A stretch of 64,000 nt of DNA from Gammaproteobacteria bacterium. Lineage in GTDB: Bacteria; Pseudomonadota; Gammaproteobacteria; Ga0077536. The position numbers were made by a program, and so were the translations under genes. Below the pieces are notes generated by a model, which was not told the origin of the DNA, made no database searches, and saw only the letters and a program-made list of their open reading frames with translations. Of this stretch, positions 54,644-63,887 are shown in pieces (position 1 is the first letter of the stretch; each line of letters opens with the position of its first letter). The stretch spans positions 62,001-126,000 of the forward strand of contig JACKNG010000006.1 in assembly GCA_024235015.1 (NCBI GenBank), read 5' to 3'.

Positions 54644-56029
54644 ATGCACGTCCGCCGCTACGACTTCGACTACAGCCGCCGCCACTTCCTCGAGCACACC
54701 GCACGCGGGCTGGGCGGCGCCGGCGTGCTGACTGCGCTGTGGCCGGAACTGTGCCGCGCCGGCGACGCCAGCCGCGCCTATCCCGAGGAACTCCTCGACA
54801 TCGAGCAGTTCACCAACGGCCGGGTCAAGGTCGGCGACGTCATCGATGCCGATAACGCCATCCTGGTGCAGGACCTCATCGATCCCATCCTCTACCAGGA
54901 GGTGCTGCAGGACCGGCGCAAGTTCTTCATCCAACCGTCCGAGCAGAACCTCGAGACCCTCTACCCGCCCTACTTCCTCGACGCCACGCTGAGGAACCAG
55001 GGCCAGGCCACCTTCGACGAGGTCGGCAACGTCTACACCCGCGACGGCCAGCCCTGGATCGGCGGCCTGCCCTTCCCCGACGCCCAGGACGGCGCCGAGT
55101 GCATCGCCAACATCACGCTGTCCTGGGGCCGCCACGACCGCGGCATGTACGCCATCCCGGCCCGCACCATCAACCCGGACGGCGTGCAGCAATACGAGTA
55201 CGACTGGATCTGGGCCGAGCAGCAGTGCACCGGCCTCGTCCATCCCGACGCCCCCGGTCCCTACCTGCCCGGGCACGAGGACAAGACGCGCATGCAGGTG
55301 ATCTGGTTCACCTACACCCTCGACGTCAAGGGCCACGCCTTCCTGAGCTACTGGGATTACGACCAGCGCAAGATCCCGGCCCTGTGGGGCTACCTGCCGA
55401 ACCTGAAACGCGTGCGCCGCTTCCCGGCCAACCAGCGCTTCGAAGCCTACATGCCGGGCATGAACCTCTACCTCTCCGATGCCTGGGCGTCCGGCGATCC
55501 CATGCTGACCTGGGGCAACTTCAAGGTCATCCACCGTGGCCCCTACCTCGGCTCGACCCATTACCAGTGGCTGCCCGACGAACCCAACTGGCAGCCGCCG
55601 CTGGTCGGCGGCAACCAGGGCGAGAGCTATTTCTACGTCGGCAAGTCGCTCATCCCCGAGGTCATCGTGGTCGAGGCCGAACCGACCGGCTACCCGCAGG
55701 CGCCGGTGTCGAAACGGCGCCTGTTCCTCGACGCGCGCAACATGGGCGTGGTGCAGGCCGTGACCTACGATCGCAACGGCGAGGTCTGGAAGGGCATGGA
55801 AGGCGGCGGCGGTCAGCGCAAGACGGCCAGCACCGAGATGCTGGTCGCCGACGGTCGCCCGGAGTGGAGCTGGTGCTGGGCGATCAGTCACGACGTGCAG
55901 AAGAACGACGTCACCCGTTTCCACCACGGTGAGACCTGCCGCGGCAACTGGTCCTCCGCCCTCGACCCGGACATCGATCTCGTCAACGAGTACATGACGC
56001 AGCAGGCGCTGCGGCGACTCGGATTCTGA
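54644..56029 (+). CDS. DUF1329 protein with Tat signal
   Basis: A 461-residue exported protein. The N-terminus carries a twin-arginine motif SRRHFLEHTARG followed by a hydrophobic stretch ending near LCRAG. The mature part matches DUF1329, an LolA/LolB-like beta-barrel fold: DVIDADNAILVQDLIDPILYQ, WDYDQRKIPALWGYLPNLKRVRRFP and YPQAPVSKRRLFLDARNM. DUF1329 genes are often placed with DUF1302 and RND transporters in steroid and hydrocarbon degraders, where they are thought to help substrate passage across the envelope. Here a possible RND-like gene starts only at the right edge of the window. Confidence 0.85.
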   Translation: MHVRRYDFDYSRRHFLEHTARGLGGAGVLTALWPELCRAGDASRAYPEELLDIEQFTNGRVKVGDVIDADNAILVQDLIDPILYQEVLQDRRKFFIQPSEQNLETLYPPYFLDATLRNQGQATFDEVGNVYTRDGQPWIGGLPFPDAQDGAECIANITLSWGRHDRGMYAIPARTINPDGVQQYEYDWIWAEQQCTGLVHPDAPGPYLPGHEDKTRMQVIWFTYTLDVKGHAFLSYWDYDQRKIPALWGYLPNLKRVRRFPANQRFEAYMPGMNLYLSDAWASGDPMLTWGNFKVIHRGPYLGSTHYQWLPDEPNWQPPLVGGNQGESYFYVGKSLIPEVIVVEAEPTGYPQAPVSKRRLFLDARNMGVVQAVTYDRNGEVWKGMEGGGGQRKTASTEMLVADGRPEWSWCWAISHDVQKNDVTRFHHGETCRGNWSSALDPDIDLVNEYMTQQALRRLGF

Positions 56030-56105
56030 GCGCCGGCACCACGCTTGACCCGGCCGCGCGGGCTTGGCGTAATCGGCGCGGTCACGAGGCGGGGAGGCCT
56101 GGTCC

Positions 56106-57473
56106 ATGGGTGAAGTGCGTTCGATCTTCGGCAGGCCGTTTCTCATCGACCCTGACGCCGCGCCCGGCAGCCCGGACGCCAAGTGGCCGGACCCGCCGCT
56201 CGGGCAGAACATCCTCACCGACCACGCCATCTACCATTCGCGCGAGCACTTCGCGCGCGAATGGAACGATCTCTGGGCGCGCACCTGGAACATCGCCGGG
56301 CGCGAGTCCGACGCCGCCCGGCCGGGCGATTTCTTCCGCTTCGACTTGGGCCCCGAGTCCTTCATCGTCGTGCGCGGCGAGGACGGTGCGCTGCGTGCGT
56401 TCTACAACGTCTGCCAGCACCGCGGTTCGCAGCTGGTCGACGAGGATTTCGGCCGCCGCCGCAAGCTGGTCTGCCCGTTCCACTCCTGGTGCTGGAAGCT
56501 CGACGGCCGCCTCGATCGCATCACCGACCGCGAGACCTTCGCCGACGCCGTGGTCGCCGACGAGCCGCCGCTGGCCGCGGCGCGGGTGGCGACCTGGGGC
56601 GGCTTCGTGTTCGTCAACATGGACCTGCACGCCGCGCCGCTCACCGACTACCTCGCCGAGCTGCCCGGCATCCTCGACGTCTACCGGCCCGAGGACCTGG
56701 TGGTGGTCAAGGACGTCAGCGCGACCTGGCCGATCAACTGGAAGATCGGGCTCGACGCCTTCATGGAGGGCTACCACGCCCACATGCGTCACCCCGAGCT
56801 GATCCGGCTCATCGACGACTACCACTTCCAGCACGATCTCTTCGGCCGCGGCCACAGCCGCATGATCATTCCCTTCGCACGCAAGAGTCCGCGCCTGCCC
56901 GATCCCGATGCGCTGACCCCGGAGCTCGGCGTACTGCTGGCCGAGGCCGGCCTCGACCCGGCCGACTTCGCCGGCCGCGCGCAGGATCTGCGCGCGCCCT
57001 ACATCGCCGCACGACGCGCCTGGGGCGAGCGTTACGGCCTCGATTTCGGCCGCTACTCCGACAGCCAGGTCGCCGACGACTGGAATCTCAACGTGTTCCC
57101 CAACGTGACCCTCAACGTGCACCCCGAGGGCATCCTGGTCATGCGCTTCCGCCCGCATGCGAGCGATCCCGAGACCTGCCACTACGACGTGTGGGTGCTC
57201 GCGCGTACCTCGCCCGTCGCCGGTTTCCGCCTGCCCTTCTACATGGATGCGCCCGACGCCGATCTCAGCGGCCAGGCGCCGCGCCCGGCGCGGCGTTACA
57301 TCCGCCACGGCGAGGATGGCATGGGCGCGGTGCTCGACCAGGACGGCGCGCAATTGCCACTGGTCCAGCGCGGCGTGCGCTCACGCGGTTTCGGCGGCGT
57401 GCGCCTCGGTTACCAGGAAATCCGCCTGCGCCACTACTACGAGGAATACCACCGCTACCTGCCGGCGCGCTGA
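56106..57473 (+). CDS. Rieske non-heme iron oxygenase, alpha subunit
   Basis: A 455-residue aromatic-ring-hydroxylating-type oxygenase. The Rieske 2Fe-2S motif is in YNVCQHRGSQLVDEDFG with CPFHSWCWKLDG (CxH and CxxH). The mononuclear iron site is in NWKIGLDAFMEGYHAHMRHPEL (two histidines), with the third ligand in the C-terminal half. The substrate could be an aromatic, a steroid or a quaternary amine; no beta subunit, ferredoxin or reductase gene is adjacent. It is convergent with the ACAD-like flavoprotein, leaving 20 bp. Confidence 0.9.
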   Translation: MGEVRSIFGRPFLIDPDAAPGSPDAKWPDPPLGQNILTDHAIYHSREHFAREWNDLWARTWNIAGRESDAARPGDFFRFDLGPESFIVVRGEDGALRAFYNVCQHRGSQLVDEDFGRRRKLVCPFHSWCWKLDGRLDRITDRETFADAVVADEPPLAAARVATWGGFVFVNMDLHAAPLTDYLAELPGILDVYRPEDLVVVKDVSATWPINWKIGLDAFMEGYHAHMRHPELIRLIDDYHFQHDLFGRGHSRMIIPFARKSPRLPDPDALTPELGVLLAEAGLDPADFAGRAQDLRAPYIAARRAWGERYGLDFGRYSDSQVADDWNLNVFPNVTLNVHPEGILVMRFRPHASDPETCHYDVWVLARTSPVAGFRLPFYMDAPDADLSGQAPRPARRYIRHGEDGMGAVLDQDGAQLPLVQRGVRSRGFGGVRLGYQEIRLRHYYEEYHRYLPAR

Positions 57474-57493
57474 GTGCGTGGCCGGCGGCAACC

Positions 57494-58672
57494 TCAGGCC
57501 ATCGGGTTGATGTCGGCGAAGCCCAGATGCGACTGGCCGAGCAGTTCGTAGGCCGATTCGCTCACCATCAGGTGCTGGGCGGCGACGTTGATGTCGCGCA
57601 GGCAGCCCTGCATGACGTGCTTCTCGTAGATGGCGCCGGCGCCGGACTGGCGGAAGGCCGCGGTGACGATCTCGCAGGCGACCTCGGTGCAATGCACCGC
57701 GGCGCCGCGCAGTTCCAGTGCGAGCCGCGGTTCGACTGCATCACCGCGCAGCACGGTGTCCATGGCCGTCGCGTTCAGCTCCATCGTCAAGGCACGTGCC
57801 GCGCGCAGCTGCAGGTCGCCCCGGCCGATCAGGCGCTGCACCAGGGCGCGGTCGGCCAGCGTCTGCGCGTCCGGGCCGTAACCACGCTTCTTCGACTGCG
57901 CGTAGGCCGTCAGGGTGTCGAGCGCGCGGCGCGCGAGCCCGGTGGCAAAGGCGGCATGCTCGTAGGCGACGAAGGCCGGGATGCCGAGGCGGTAGAGCGG
58001 CCCGCCGCGCTGCGGCGGCTGGGCGGCGACGTCCCAGGCGCACGCGGCCGGCACGAACAGGTCTTCCACCGAGATGTCGCAGCTGCCGGTGCCGCGCAGG
58101 CCCAGCACCTGCCAGTTGTCGTGCAACGACGCCTCGCCGGCCGGGAACACCAGCATGTGCAGCAGCGGTGGCGCGCGGCCGTCGCCGACCAGGGCGTGGG
58201 CCGCGATCCACTCGGCGTGCTGCACGCCCGAGGCGAAGGACCAGCGCCCGGTCAGGCTGAAACCACCGTCGACCGGCACCGCGCGGGCGCTCGGCATGAT
58301 GAGGATCGCGCCGCGTGGCAGGCGCTCGCCGGCGAACATGCGGCGCATGCCGGCCTCGGGCAGGAAGGCCCCCGGCAGGCCGAGGCTGGTGGTGCCGACC
58401 ATGGCGCACCAGGCGGCGGCCGGGTTGACCCGCGTGATGGCTTCGAGCACTTCGAACTGGGTGACCAGGTCGGCCTCGTGGCCGCCCAGCTCGCGCGGCG
58501 TCTTCATGGCGAGGATGCCGGCGTCGTAGAGGAGGTTGTGGCTGGTGCGCGAGAGGTAGCCCTGGGCATCCTCGGCATCACACTGCGCCGCGAGGGCGTC
58601 GGCGATGCCGGCAACGGCGCCGAGCAGGTGCTGGCGCAAATCGATGCACCCGGTCGCGATGGCTTCGCCCAT
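57494..58672 (-). CDS. Acyl-CoA-dehydrogenase-like flavoprotein (type-2 ACAD / group D monooxygenase-like)
   Basis: A 392-residue protein with the ACAD fold but non-classical motifs. It has LLYDAGILAMKTPRELGGHEADL at the N-terminus, RVNPAAAWCAMVGTTSLGLPG, DGGFSLTGRWSFASGVQHAEW, and GLRGTGSCDISVEDLFVP. This combination occurs in the Acyl-CoA_dh_2 group, which includes flavin monooxygenases such as HsaA and DszC relatives as well as dehydrogenases. The catalytic Glu of true ACADs is not apparent. Its promoter region is occupied by a 72-bp palindromic element shared with the divergent O-methyltransferase gene. Confidence 0.82.
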   Translation of the reverse strand: MGEAIATGCIDLRQHLLGAVAGIADALAAQCDAEDAQGYLSRTSHNLLYDAGILAMKTPRELGGHEADLVTQFEVLEAITRVNPAAAWCAMVGTTSLGLPGAFLPEAGMRRMFAGERLPRGAILIMPSARAVPVDGGFSLTGRWSFASGVQHAEWIAAHALVGDGRAPPLLHMLVFPAGEASLHDNWQVLGLRGTGSCDISVEDLFVPAACAWDVAAQPPQRGGPLYRLGIPAFVAYEHAAFATGLARRALDTLTAYAQSKKRGYGPDAQTLADRALVQRLIGRGDLQLRAARALTMELNATAMDTVLRGDAVEPRLALELRGAAVHCTEVACEIVTAAFRQSGAGAIYEKHVMQGCLRDINVAAQHLMVSESAYELLGQSHLGFADINPMA

Positions 58673-58697
58673 GGTCTCCCCCGTCCCGGCTGCCGCA

Positions 58698-58769
58698 ATG
58701 GTGACAGTATACTTTTCACCGGCCGCCAGGCCGCGGCTCCAGCGCGGACGAAAAGTATACTGTCACCAT
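58698..58769. repeat. Perfect 20-bp inverted repeat with 32-base loop
   Basis: Left arm 58698-58717 (ATGGTGACAGTATACTTTTC) and right arm 58750-58769 are exact inverted copies. The loop is GC-rich. The element takes up most of the 117-bp gap between two divergent genes. AT-rich arms around a GC-rich loop resemble a small palindromic mobile element or a repressor-binding pair; it could also form a cruciform. Confidence 0.85.
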
Positions 58770-58789
58770 AGACCACGGGAGACACCGCC

Positions 58790-59800
58790 ATGACCGCCGG
58801 CGCCGCCGCAGCCAACGCCCTGCTGGTCAATCTCACCACCCGCTTCATCGTCTCCACGGCCTTCTTCACCGTGGCCCGGCTCGGCGTCGCCGATGCCCTG
58901 CGCGACGCTCCGCGCAGCCCTGCCGACCTTGCCGCGACCGTCGGCGCCGACCCGCGTGCGCTGGCGCGCTGCCTCGGTGCGCTGGCCGCCCACGGCCTGT
59001 TCCGCGAACTCGACGACGGCCGCTTCGCGCTCAACGAACCGGCCCGGCTGCTGTGCCGCGACGTACCCGGTTCCTACCTGCCCTACGCGCTGCAGGTCGC
59101 CGGCTTCTTCGACTCGGCGGCGGCGTTCGAGCGTGCCGTGCGCGACGGCGGTACGCCCTTCGAACACCATTACGGCACACCCATCTTCGAGCACCTCGCC
59201 CAGCACCCCGCGCTCGGCGCGCATTTCGACGGTGCCATGCAGGCCCTGCACGGCATCGAGACCGCGGCCATGCTCGAGGCCTGCGATCTCGCCGGCGCGA
59301 CGACCTTCGCCGACATCGGCGGCGGCAACGGCGACGTGCTCGCCGCGACCCTGGCCCGCTACCCGGCTATGCGGGGGGTGCTGTTCGAACGCCCGGCGGT
59401 GCTCGAACGCACCCGCGAACGCCTGGCGGAGCACCCGGCGGCGGCGCGCATCGACTACGTGGCCGGGGATTTCTTCGCCGCCGTCCCGGTCCGCGCCGAC
59501 TGCTACTACCTGCGCCACGTGCTGCACGACTGGGACGACGCGGCCTGCCGCACGATTCTCGGCCACCTCGCCGCAGGCGCGCCGCGCGGCGCGCGCGTGC
59601 TGCTCGGCGAAGCCCTGCTCGAGCCGCCCAACCAGGCCGGCATCGGCCGCGACATGGACCTCGTCATGCTGCAGTTCACCGGCGGCTGGCAACGCAGCGC
59701 GGCCGACTTCGCCACCCTGCTCGAAGACGCCGGCCTCGACTTCGTCGGCGTCACGCCGACGGCCTCGATGATCAGCGTGGTGGAGGCGCGCAAACGATGA
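58790..59800 (+). CDS. SAM-dependent O-methyltransferase (plant-OMT/ASMT type)
   Basis: A 336-residue methyltransferase with an N-terminal dimerisation winged helix (AFFTVARLGVADALRDAPRSPADLA...ALAAHGLFREL) and a Rossmann SAM domain. The SAM loop is TTFADIGGGNGDVLAATL, the conserved VLFERPAVL follows, and the catalytic-base region is YYLRHVLHDWDDAACRTIL (His in HDWDD). Relatives methylate hydroxyls of aromatic or quinone-like natural products. Its stop overlaps the VOC gene start (ATGA). Confidence 0.9.
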   Translation: MTAGAAAANALLVNLTTRFIVSTAFFTVARLGVADALRDAPRSPADLAATVGADPRALARCLGALAAHGLFRELDDGRFALNEPARLLCRDVPGSYLPYALQVAGFFDSAAAFERAVRDGGTPFEHHYGTPIFEHLAQHPALGAHFDGAMQALHGIETAAMLEACDLAGATTFADIGGGNGDVLAATLARYPAMRGVLFERPAVLERTRERLAEHPAAARIDYVAGDFFAAVPVRADCYYLRHVLHDWDDAACRTILGHLAAGAPRGARVLLGEALLEPPNQAGIGRDMDLVMLQFTGGWQRSAADFATLLEDAGLDFVGVTPTASMISVVEARKR

Positions 59801-60498
59801 GCGACGACAATCCCCTGGCCCGCTCCAAGCCGAGCCTCGACATCGGCTACTTCACCAACGATCTCGAAGCCATGCTGGCCTTCTGGCGGGTCGGGGTGGG
59901 GCTCGCCGCCGAGGAGCCGGTCGAGTTCAACGACGGCCTGACCCAGTACCGCCATGCGCTCGGTACCAGCGTGCTCAAGGTCAACACCGCGCGCGGCGGC
60001 GTTGCCACCGCGCCGCCCACCGGCTACCGCGAACTGCTCGTCGCCCGTGCCGAAGTCGCGACCCCGCGCACCCTGCACGACCCGGACGGCAACCCGGTCA
60101 CCCTGGTGCCGCCGGGACACGACGGCATCACCGGCGTCGCCCTGCGCCTGGCCGTGGCGGATGCCGCGCGCGAGGGCGAGTTCCTGGTCGAGGCGCTGGG
60201 CTGCGCGGCGCTCGCCACCGATACCTACCGCTGCGGCGACTCGCTGCTGTTCGTCGAGCAGGACCGCGCGCTCGCCCGCGCCGGGCACTGGGTCAATGCC
60301 GGCCTGCGCTACGTCACGCTGCACGTGATGCGGGTCGACGCCGCGTTCGCCGCGATGGTCGCCGCCGGCGCCGAGGTCGGCGAGGAACCCTATTCGATCG
60401 GGCGCATCGCCCGCATCTCCTTCGTGCGCGACCCCCACGGCAACTGGTTCGAGGTCGCCCAGCGCGCCGCCCTGGCCGGGCCGTGGTGGGCGGACTGA
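59797..60498 (+). CDS. VOC-superfamily protein (glyoxalase/dioxygenase fold)
   Basis: A 233-residue protein with two vicinal-oxygen-chelate modules: SLDIGYFTNDLEAMLAFWR...DPDGNPVTLVPP and LRYVTLHVMRVDAAFAAMV...VRDPHGNWFEVAQ. The second keeps the His and terminal Glu pattern (HVM...WFEV). Members include glyoxalase I, extradiol dioxygenases and resistance proteins. Translational coupling to the O-methyltransferase suggests a shared pathway. Confidence 0.83.
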   Translation: MSDDNPLARSKPSLDIGYFTNDLEAMLAFWRVGVGLAAEEPVEFNDGLTQYRHALGTSVLKVNTARGGVATAPPTGYRELLVARAEVATPRTLHDPDGNPVTLVPPGHDGITGVALRLAVADAAREGEFLVEALGCAALATDTYRCGDSLLFVEQDRALARAGHWVNAGLRYVTLHVMRVDAAFAAMVAAGAEVGEEPYSIGRIARISFVRDPHGNWFEVAQRAALAGPWWAD

Positions 60499-60520
60499 GC
60501 GGCCGCGCCGGCACGCGCGC

Positions 60521-62200
60521 TCAGGCGGCGAGATCGTCCGGCGGCCCGTCGTCGCCGCCGAGCGCCGCGCCCGCCATCGCCGCGACCGCCGCCGGCGCGC
60601 TGCCGTAACGCGCCAGGCGCTGCGCCACCTTGACGTTCTGTTCGGCGATGCGCAGCGCCATGCGCAGGCTGTCGAGCGCGGCATTGAGGCCGGTGACGGG
60701 GACGACGTCCTCGCTGGCCGCTTCCAGCAGCACGCCTTTCAAGTCGTGCCAGCGCGTGCGCAGACTGGCGTATTCCGCCTCCAGCACGGCCGCGTCGAGC
60801 TCGCTGTCGCCGCAGTCGGCGCGGCGCACCAGGGCGATGGTCGCGGCCAGGAATTCATCGATGGCGGCCTTGACGTAACCGCGCCGGATACGCTCGACGT
60901 CGCCGCGGCGCGCAGCGAGCTGCTGGGCGAGAGCGGCGACTTCCTCGATGTAGGCGTTGACCCGCAACGCCGTCGGCAGGCGCCGTGCCGGGTCTTCCGG
61001 CAGGCGCTCGCGCTCGAGCCGCGCGACGAAGCGTTCGAGCGCGCCGCCCAGCGCGGCCAGGGCCTGGCGCTGCTCGTCCAGCGCCGCCAGCGGCGCGCCG
61101 ACGAGGTCGAGCGCGTCGAGGGCATGGCGGCGCCCGATCGCGGCCATGCGGCCGAGTTCCAGGCGCAGCGCGTCCAGCGCCAGGGCCGGGGTCGCGAGCA
61201 CGTTGTCGTCGAGATGCAGGGGCTGGCCGAGGGTCTCCGCGGTGGTGCGGAAACGGCCGCGCAGGAAACCGGCCAGACGCCCGGTGAGCGGCCACATGAG
61301 GGCGACACCGAGCACGTTGAACACGGTATGGAAGAGCGCCAGCGTCACCGCCGGGGCGTCGGTCAGGGCGAGGGCGTGGCCGGCCAGGCGTACCGCGCCC
61401 AGCATCAACGGCAGCAGGCCGAGCGCGACCAGGCCGGTGACGGCATTGAACACGACGTGGGCCGCGGCGACGCGGCGCGCGTTGGGCGTGGCGCCGATCA
61501 CGGCCAGGGCGGCGGTCGAGGTGGTGCCAAGGTTGGCGCCGATGACCGTCGCCGCGGCCGCCTCCAATGCCACCATGCCGCCGCTCGCCGCGCTCAGGGT
61601 GATGGCGATGGCCGCGCTCGAGGACTGGGTGACGAGCGTCATGAAGAAACCAAAGCCGACACAGGCGAGTACGCCGATCACGCCGTGCGGCGCCAGCGCA
61701 CCCAAATCCCGGGTCGCCGCGAGGCCCTCGAAGGCGCCGCGCAGCACGTCGACGCCGATGAAGAACAGGCCGAAGCCGGCCAGCGCTTCGCCGCAGGCGC
61801 CGAGGCGCGTGGTCTGGCCGAGCAGGCGCGCGACCATGCCGGCCCCGATCATCGGCAGGGCGAAGGTCGCGACCTCGAACTTGAAGCCGATCGCGGCGAC
61901 CAGCCAGCCAGTCATGGTGGTGCCGACGTTGGCGCCGTAGACGATGCCGAGTGCCTGGCCGAGGTTGAGCAGGCCGGCGTTGACGAAGCCGATGGTGGCG
62001 ACGGTGACCGCGCTCGAACTCTGCACCAGCCCGGTGACGGCGATGCCCGAGGCGACGCCACGCAGGCGCGTCGCGGTCGAGCGTGCGAGGATGTCGCGCA
62101 GGGCGTCGCCGGCGGCGAGCTTGAGGCCGTCGGTGATCATCGACACGGCGAGCAGGAACAGCCCGAGGCCGCCGAGGGCGGTACCGACGAGGTTCAGCAC
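60521..62200 (-). CDS. Na/Pi cotransporter family protein
   Basis: A 559-residue inner-membrane protein of the NptA/YjbB family. Two inverted PNaS repeats are marked by GLVQSSSAVTVATIGFVNAG and TLVTQSSSAAIAITLSAASGG, and GIVYGANVGTTMTGW and VIGANLGTTSTAA accompany them. A PhoU-like helical domain fills the C-terminal ~200 residues. Such proteins move sodium and phosphate, often as exporters. It is divergent from hmgA, with an 8-bp inverted repeat between them. Confidence 0.9.
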   Translation of the reverse strand: MLNLVGTALGGLGLFLLAVSMITDGLKLAAGDALRDILARSTATRLRGVASGIAVTGLVQSSSAVTVATIGFVNAGLLNLGQALGIVYGANVGTTMTGWLVAAIGFKFEVATFALPMIGAGMVARLLGQTTRLGACGEALAGFGLFFIGVDVLRGAFEGLAATRDLGALAPHGVIGVLACVGFGFFMTLVTQSSSAAIAITLSAASGGMVALEAAAATVIGANLGTTSTAALAVIGATPNARRVAAAHVVFNAVTGLVALGLLPLMLGAVRLAGHALALTDAPAVTLALFHTVFNVLGVALMWPLTGRLAGFLRGRFRTTAETLGQPLHLDDNVLATPALALDALRLELGRMAAIGRRHALDALDLVGAPLAALDEQRQALAALGGALERFVARLERERLPEDPARRLPTALRVNAYIEEVAALAQQLAARRGDVERIRRGYVKAAIDEFLAATIALVRRADCGDSELDAAVLEAEYASLRTRWHDLKGVLLEAASEDVVPVTGLNAALDSLRMALRIAEQNVKVAQRLARYGSAPAAVAAMAGAALGGDDGPPDDLAA

Positions 62201-62315
62201 GACGGCGGCCGGGCACGGCCGGGTACCAGCCGGCCCACGGGCGGGTGACGCGACGGGGTCCGGGCACGAACTGGAGTCATGGGCCTACCGGGTGGCGGAA
62301 CGTCGAGGTGATTCT

Positions 62316-62338
62316 AGTCTGCTGTCCCGTAGCAGACT
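62316..62338. promoter_or_regulatory. Inverted repeat, possible operator
   Basis: AGTCTGCT (62316-62323), seven-base loop, AGCAGACT (62331-62338), a perfect 8-bp dyad, flanked farther out by GATTCT and AGAATC in inverted order. It lies between the Na/Pi transporter and hmgA starts. A -10-like CATAAT is found at 62428-62433 ahead of hmgA. Confidence 0.45.
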
Positions 62339-62480
62339 TGCAAGAATCACGCGCTCTCGCGGCGCACTGCGGCATTGCGCTGCGCGCCTTGCCTTGCGCG
62401 GCGAGCGCACGCGCGGGCCGCCGATGTCATAATCTGCGCCCTCCACCTGTGCAGTGACGTTTGGCCCCGGGGACGCGACG

Positions 62481-63767
62481 ATGGCGCACGACTACCTGGC
62501 CGGTTTCGGCAACGAGTTCGAGAGCGAAGCCGTGGCCGGCGCCTTGCCGCGCGGCCAGTTCTCGCCGCAGCGGGCGCCCCATGGCCTCTACGCCGAGAAA
62601 TTCAGCCTCACCGCGTTCACCGCGCCGCGCGCCGACAACCGCCGCACCTGGTTCTACCGCATCCGGCCGAGCGTCACCCAGGGCGGCTACACGCCGCTGG
62701 CAACGCCGAACTGGTCGAGCGCGCCGCTGGTTGGCGGCATGACCCCGCCCGACCCGCTGCGCTGGAGCCCGCCACCGCTGGCCGCCGGCCGGGACTTCGC
62801 CGACGGCCTGGTCACGATCGCCGCCAACGGCGACGCCGCCACCCAGGCCGGCATCGGCATCCACCTCTACCGCGCGGACCAGCCCATGACCCGGCGCTGC
62901 CTGGTCGATGCCGACGGCGAGTTGCTGCTGGTGCCGTGGTCGGGCGCGATCACCCTCACCACCGAGTGTGGCGAACTCGACGTCGCGCCGGGCGAGATCG
63001 CCATCGTGCCGCGCGGCATGAAGTTCGCCGTCGACCCGCATGGCGGCGCCGCGGGCTACGTGTGCGAGAACTACGGCGCCGCGTTGCGCCTGCCCGAGCG
63101 CGGCCCGGTCGGCTCGGACGGCTTCGCCAACAACCGCGATTTCCTCGCGCCCGTGGCCGCCTACCGCGACGCCGACACGCCGTTCGAGATCGTGTGCCGC
63201 TTCCAGGGCCACAGCTTCCGCGCCGACATCGACCACGACCCCTTCGACGTCGTCGCCTGGGTCGGCACCGCGGTGCCGTGCAAGTACGACCTGCGACGTT
63301 TCAACGTGATGGGCTCGATCAGCTACGACCACCCCGATCCGTCGATCTTCACCGTCCTCAGCGCGCCCTCGGACACGCCCGGCGTGGCCAACGTCGACTT
63401 CGTCATCTTCCCGCCGCGCTGGCTGGTCGCCGAACACAGCTTCCGCCCGCCGTGGTTCCACCGCAATGTGATGAGCGAGTTCATGGGCCTGGTCTACGGC
63501 CAGTACGATGCCAAGCAGAGCGGCTTCGAGCCCGGCGGCATGAGCCTGCACAACGCCTTCGTCCCGCACGGGCCGGACGCGGACGTCTACGCCGCGGCCT
63601 CCAGCGCCCCTCTCGCACCGGCCAAGCTGGACGACACCCTGGCCTTCATGTTCGAAACCCGTTACCCGCTCAGGCTCACGCGCTGGGCGCTGGAATCGCC
63701 CGCGCTGCAGGACGACTACCGCGCGTGCTGGCAGGGATTGCGCCGCCACTTCACCCCGCCGGCCTGA
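62481..63767 (+). CDS. hmgA: Homogentisate 1,2-dioxygenase
   Basis: HmgA opens the ring of homogentisate to maleylacetoacetate in tyrosine/phenylalanine degradation, using Fe(II). The 428-residue protein matches the family from end to end: YLAGFGNEFESEAV, GLYAEKFSLTAFTAPR, NRRTWFYRIRPSV, VIFPPRWLVAEHSFRPPWFHRNVMSEFMG with iron-binding histidines and glutamate, and GGMSLHNAFVPHGPD. Neither fumarylacetoacetase nor maleylacetoacetate isomerase is in the window. Confidence 0.97.
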   Translation: MAHDYLAGFGNEFESEAVAGALPRGQFSPQRAPHGLYAEKFSLTAFTAPRADNRRTWFYRIRPSVTQGGYTPLATPNWSSAPLVGGMTPPDPLRWSPPPLAAGRDFADGLVTIAANGDAATQAGIGIHLYRADQPMTRRCLVDADGELLLVPWSGAITLTTECGELDVAPGEIAIVPRGMKFAVDPHGGAAGYVCENYGAALRLPERGPVGSDGFANNRDFLAPVAAYRDADTPFEIVCRFQGHSFRADIDHDPFDVVAWVGTAVPCKYDLRRFNVMGSISYDHPDPSIFTVLSAPSDTPGVANVDFVIFPPRWLVAEHSFRPPWFHRNVMSEFMGLVYGQYDAKQSGFEPGGMSLHNAFVPHGPDADVYAAASSAPLAPAKLDDTLAFMFETRYPLRLTRWALESPALQDDYRACWQGLRRHFTPPA

Positions 63768-63887
63768 ACCATCGTGCCGCGGACGGCCCGCCGTGCAGCG
63801 TGACCGGTCGCCCGGCGGCATCCGGCCGCGGCGGGCATCGGCATCGTCCATCCTGAGCGGCTGAGCCGCCGCCGTCGGAGAATCGTC

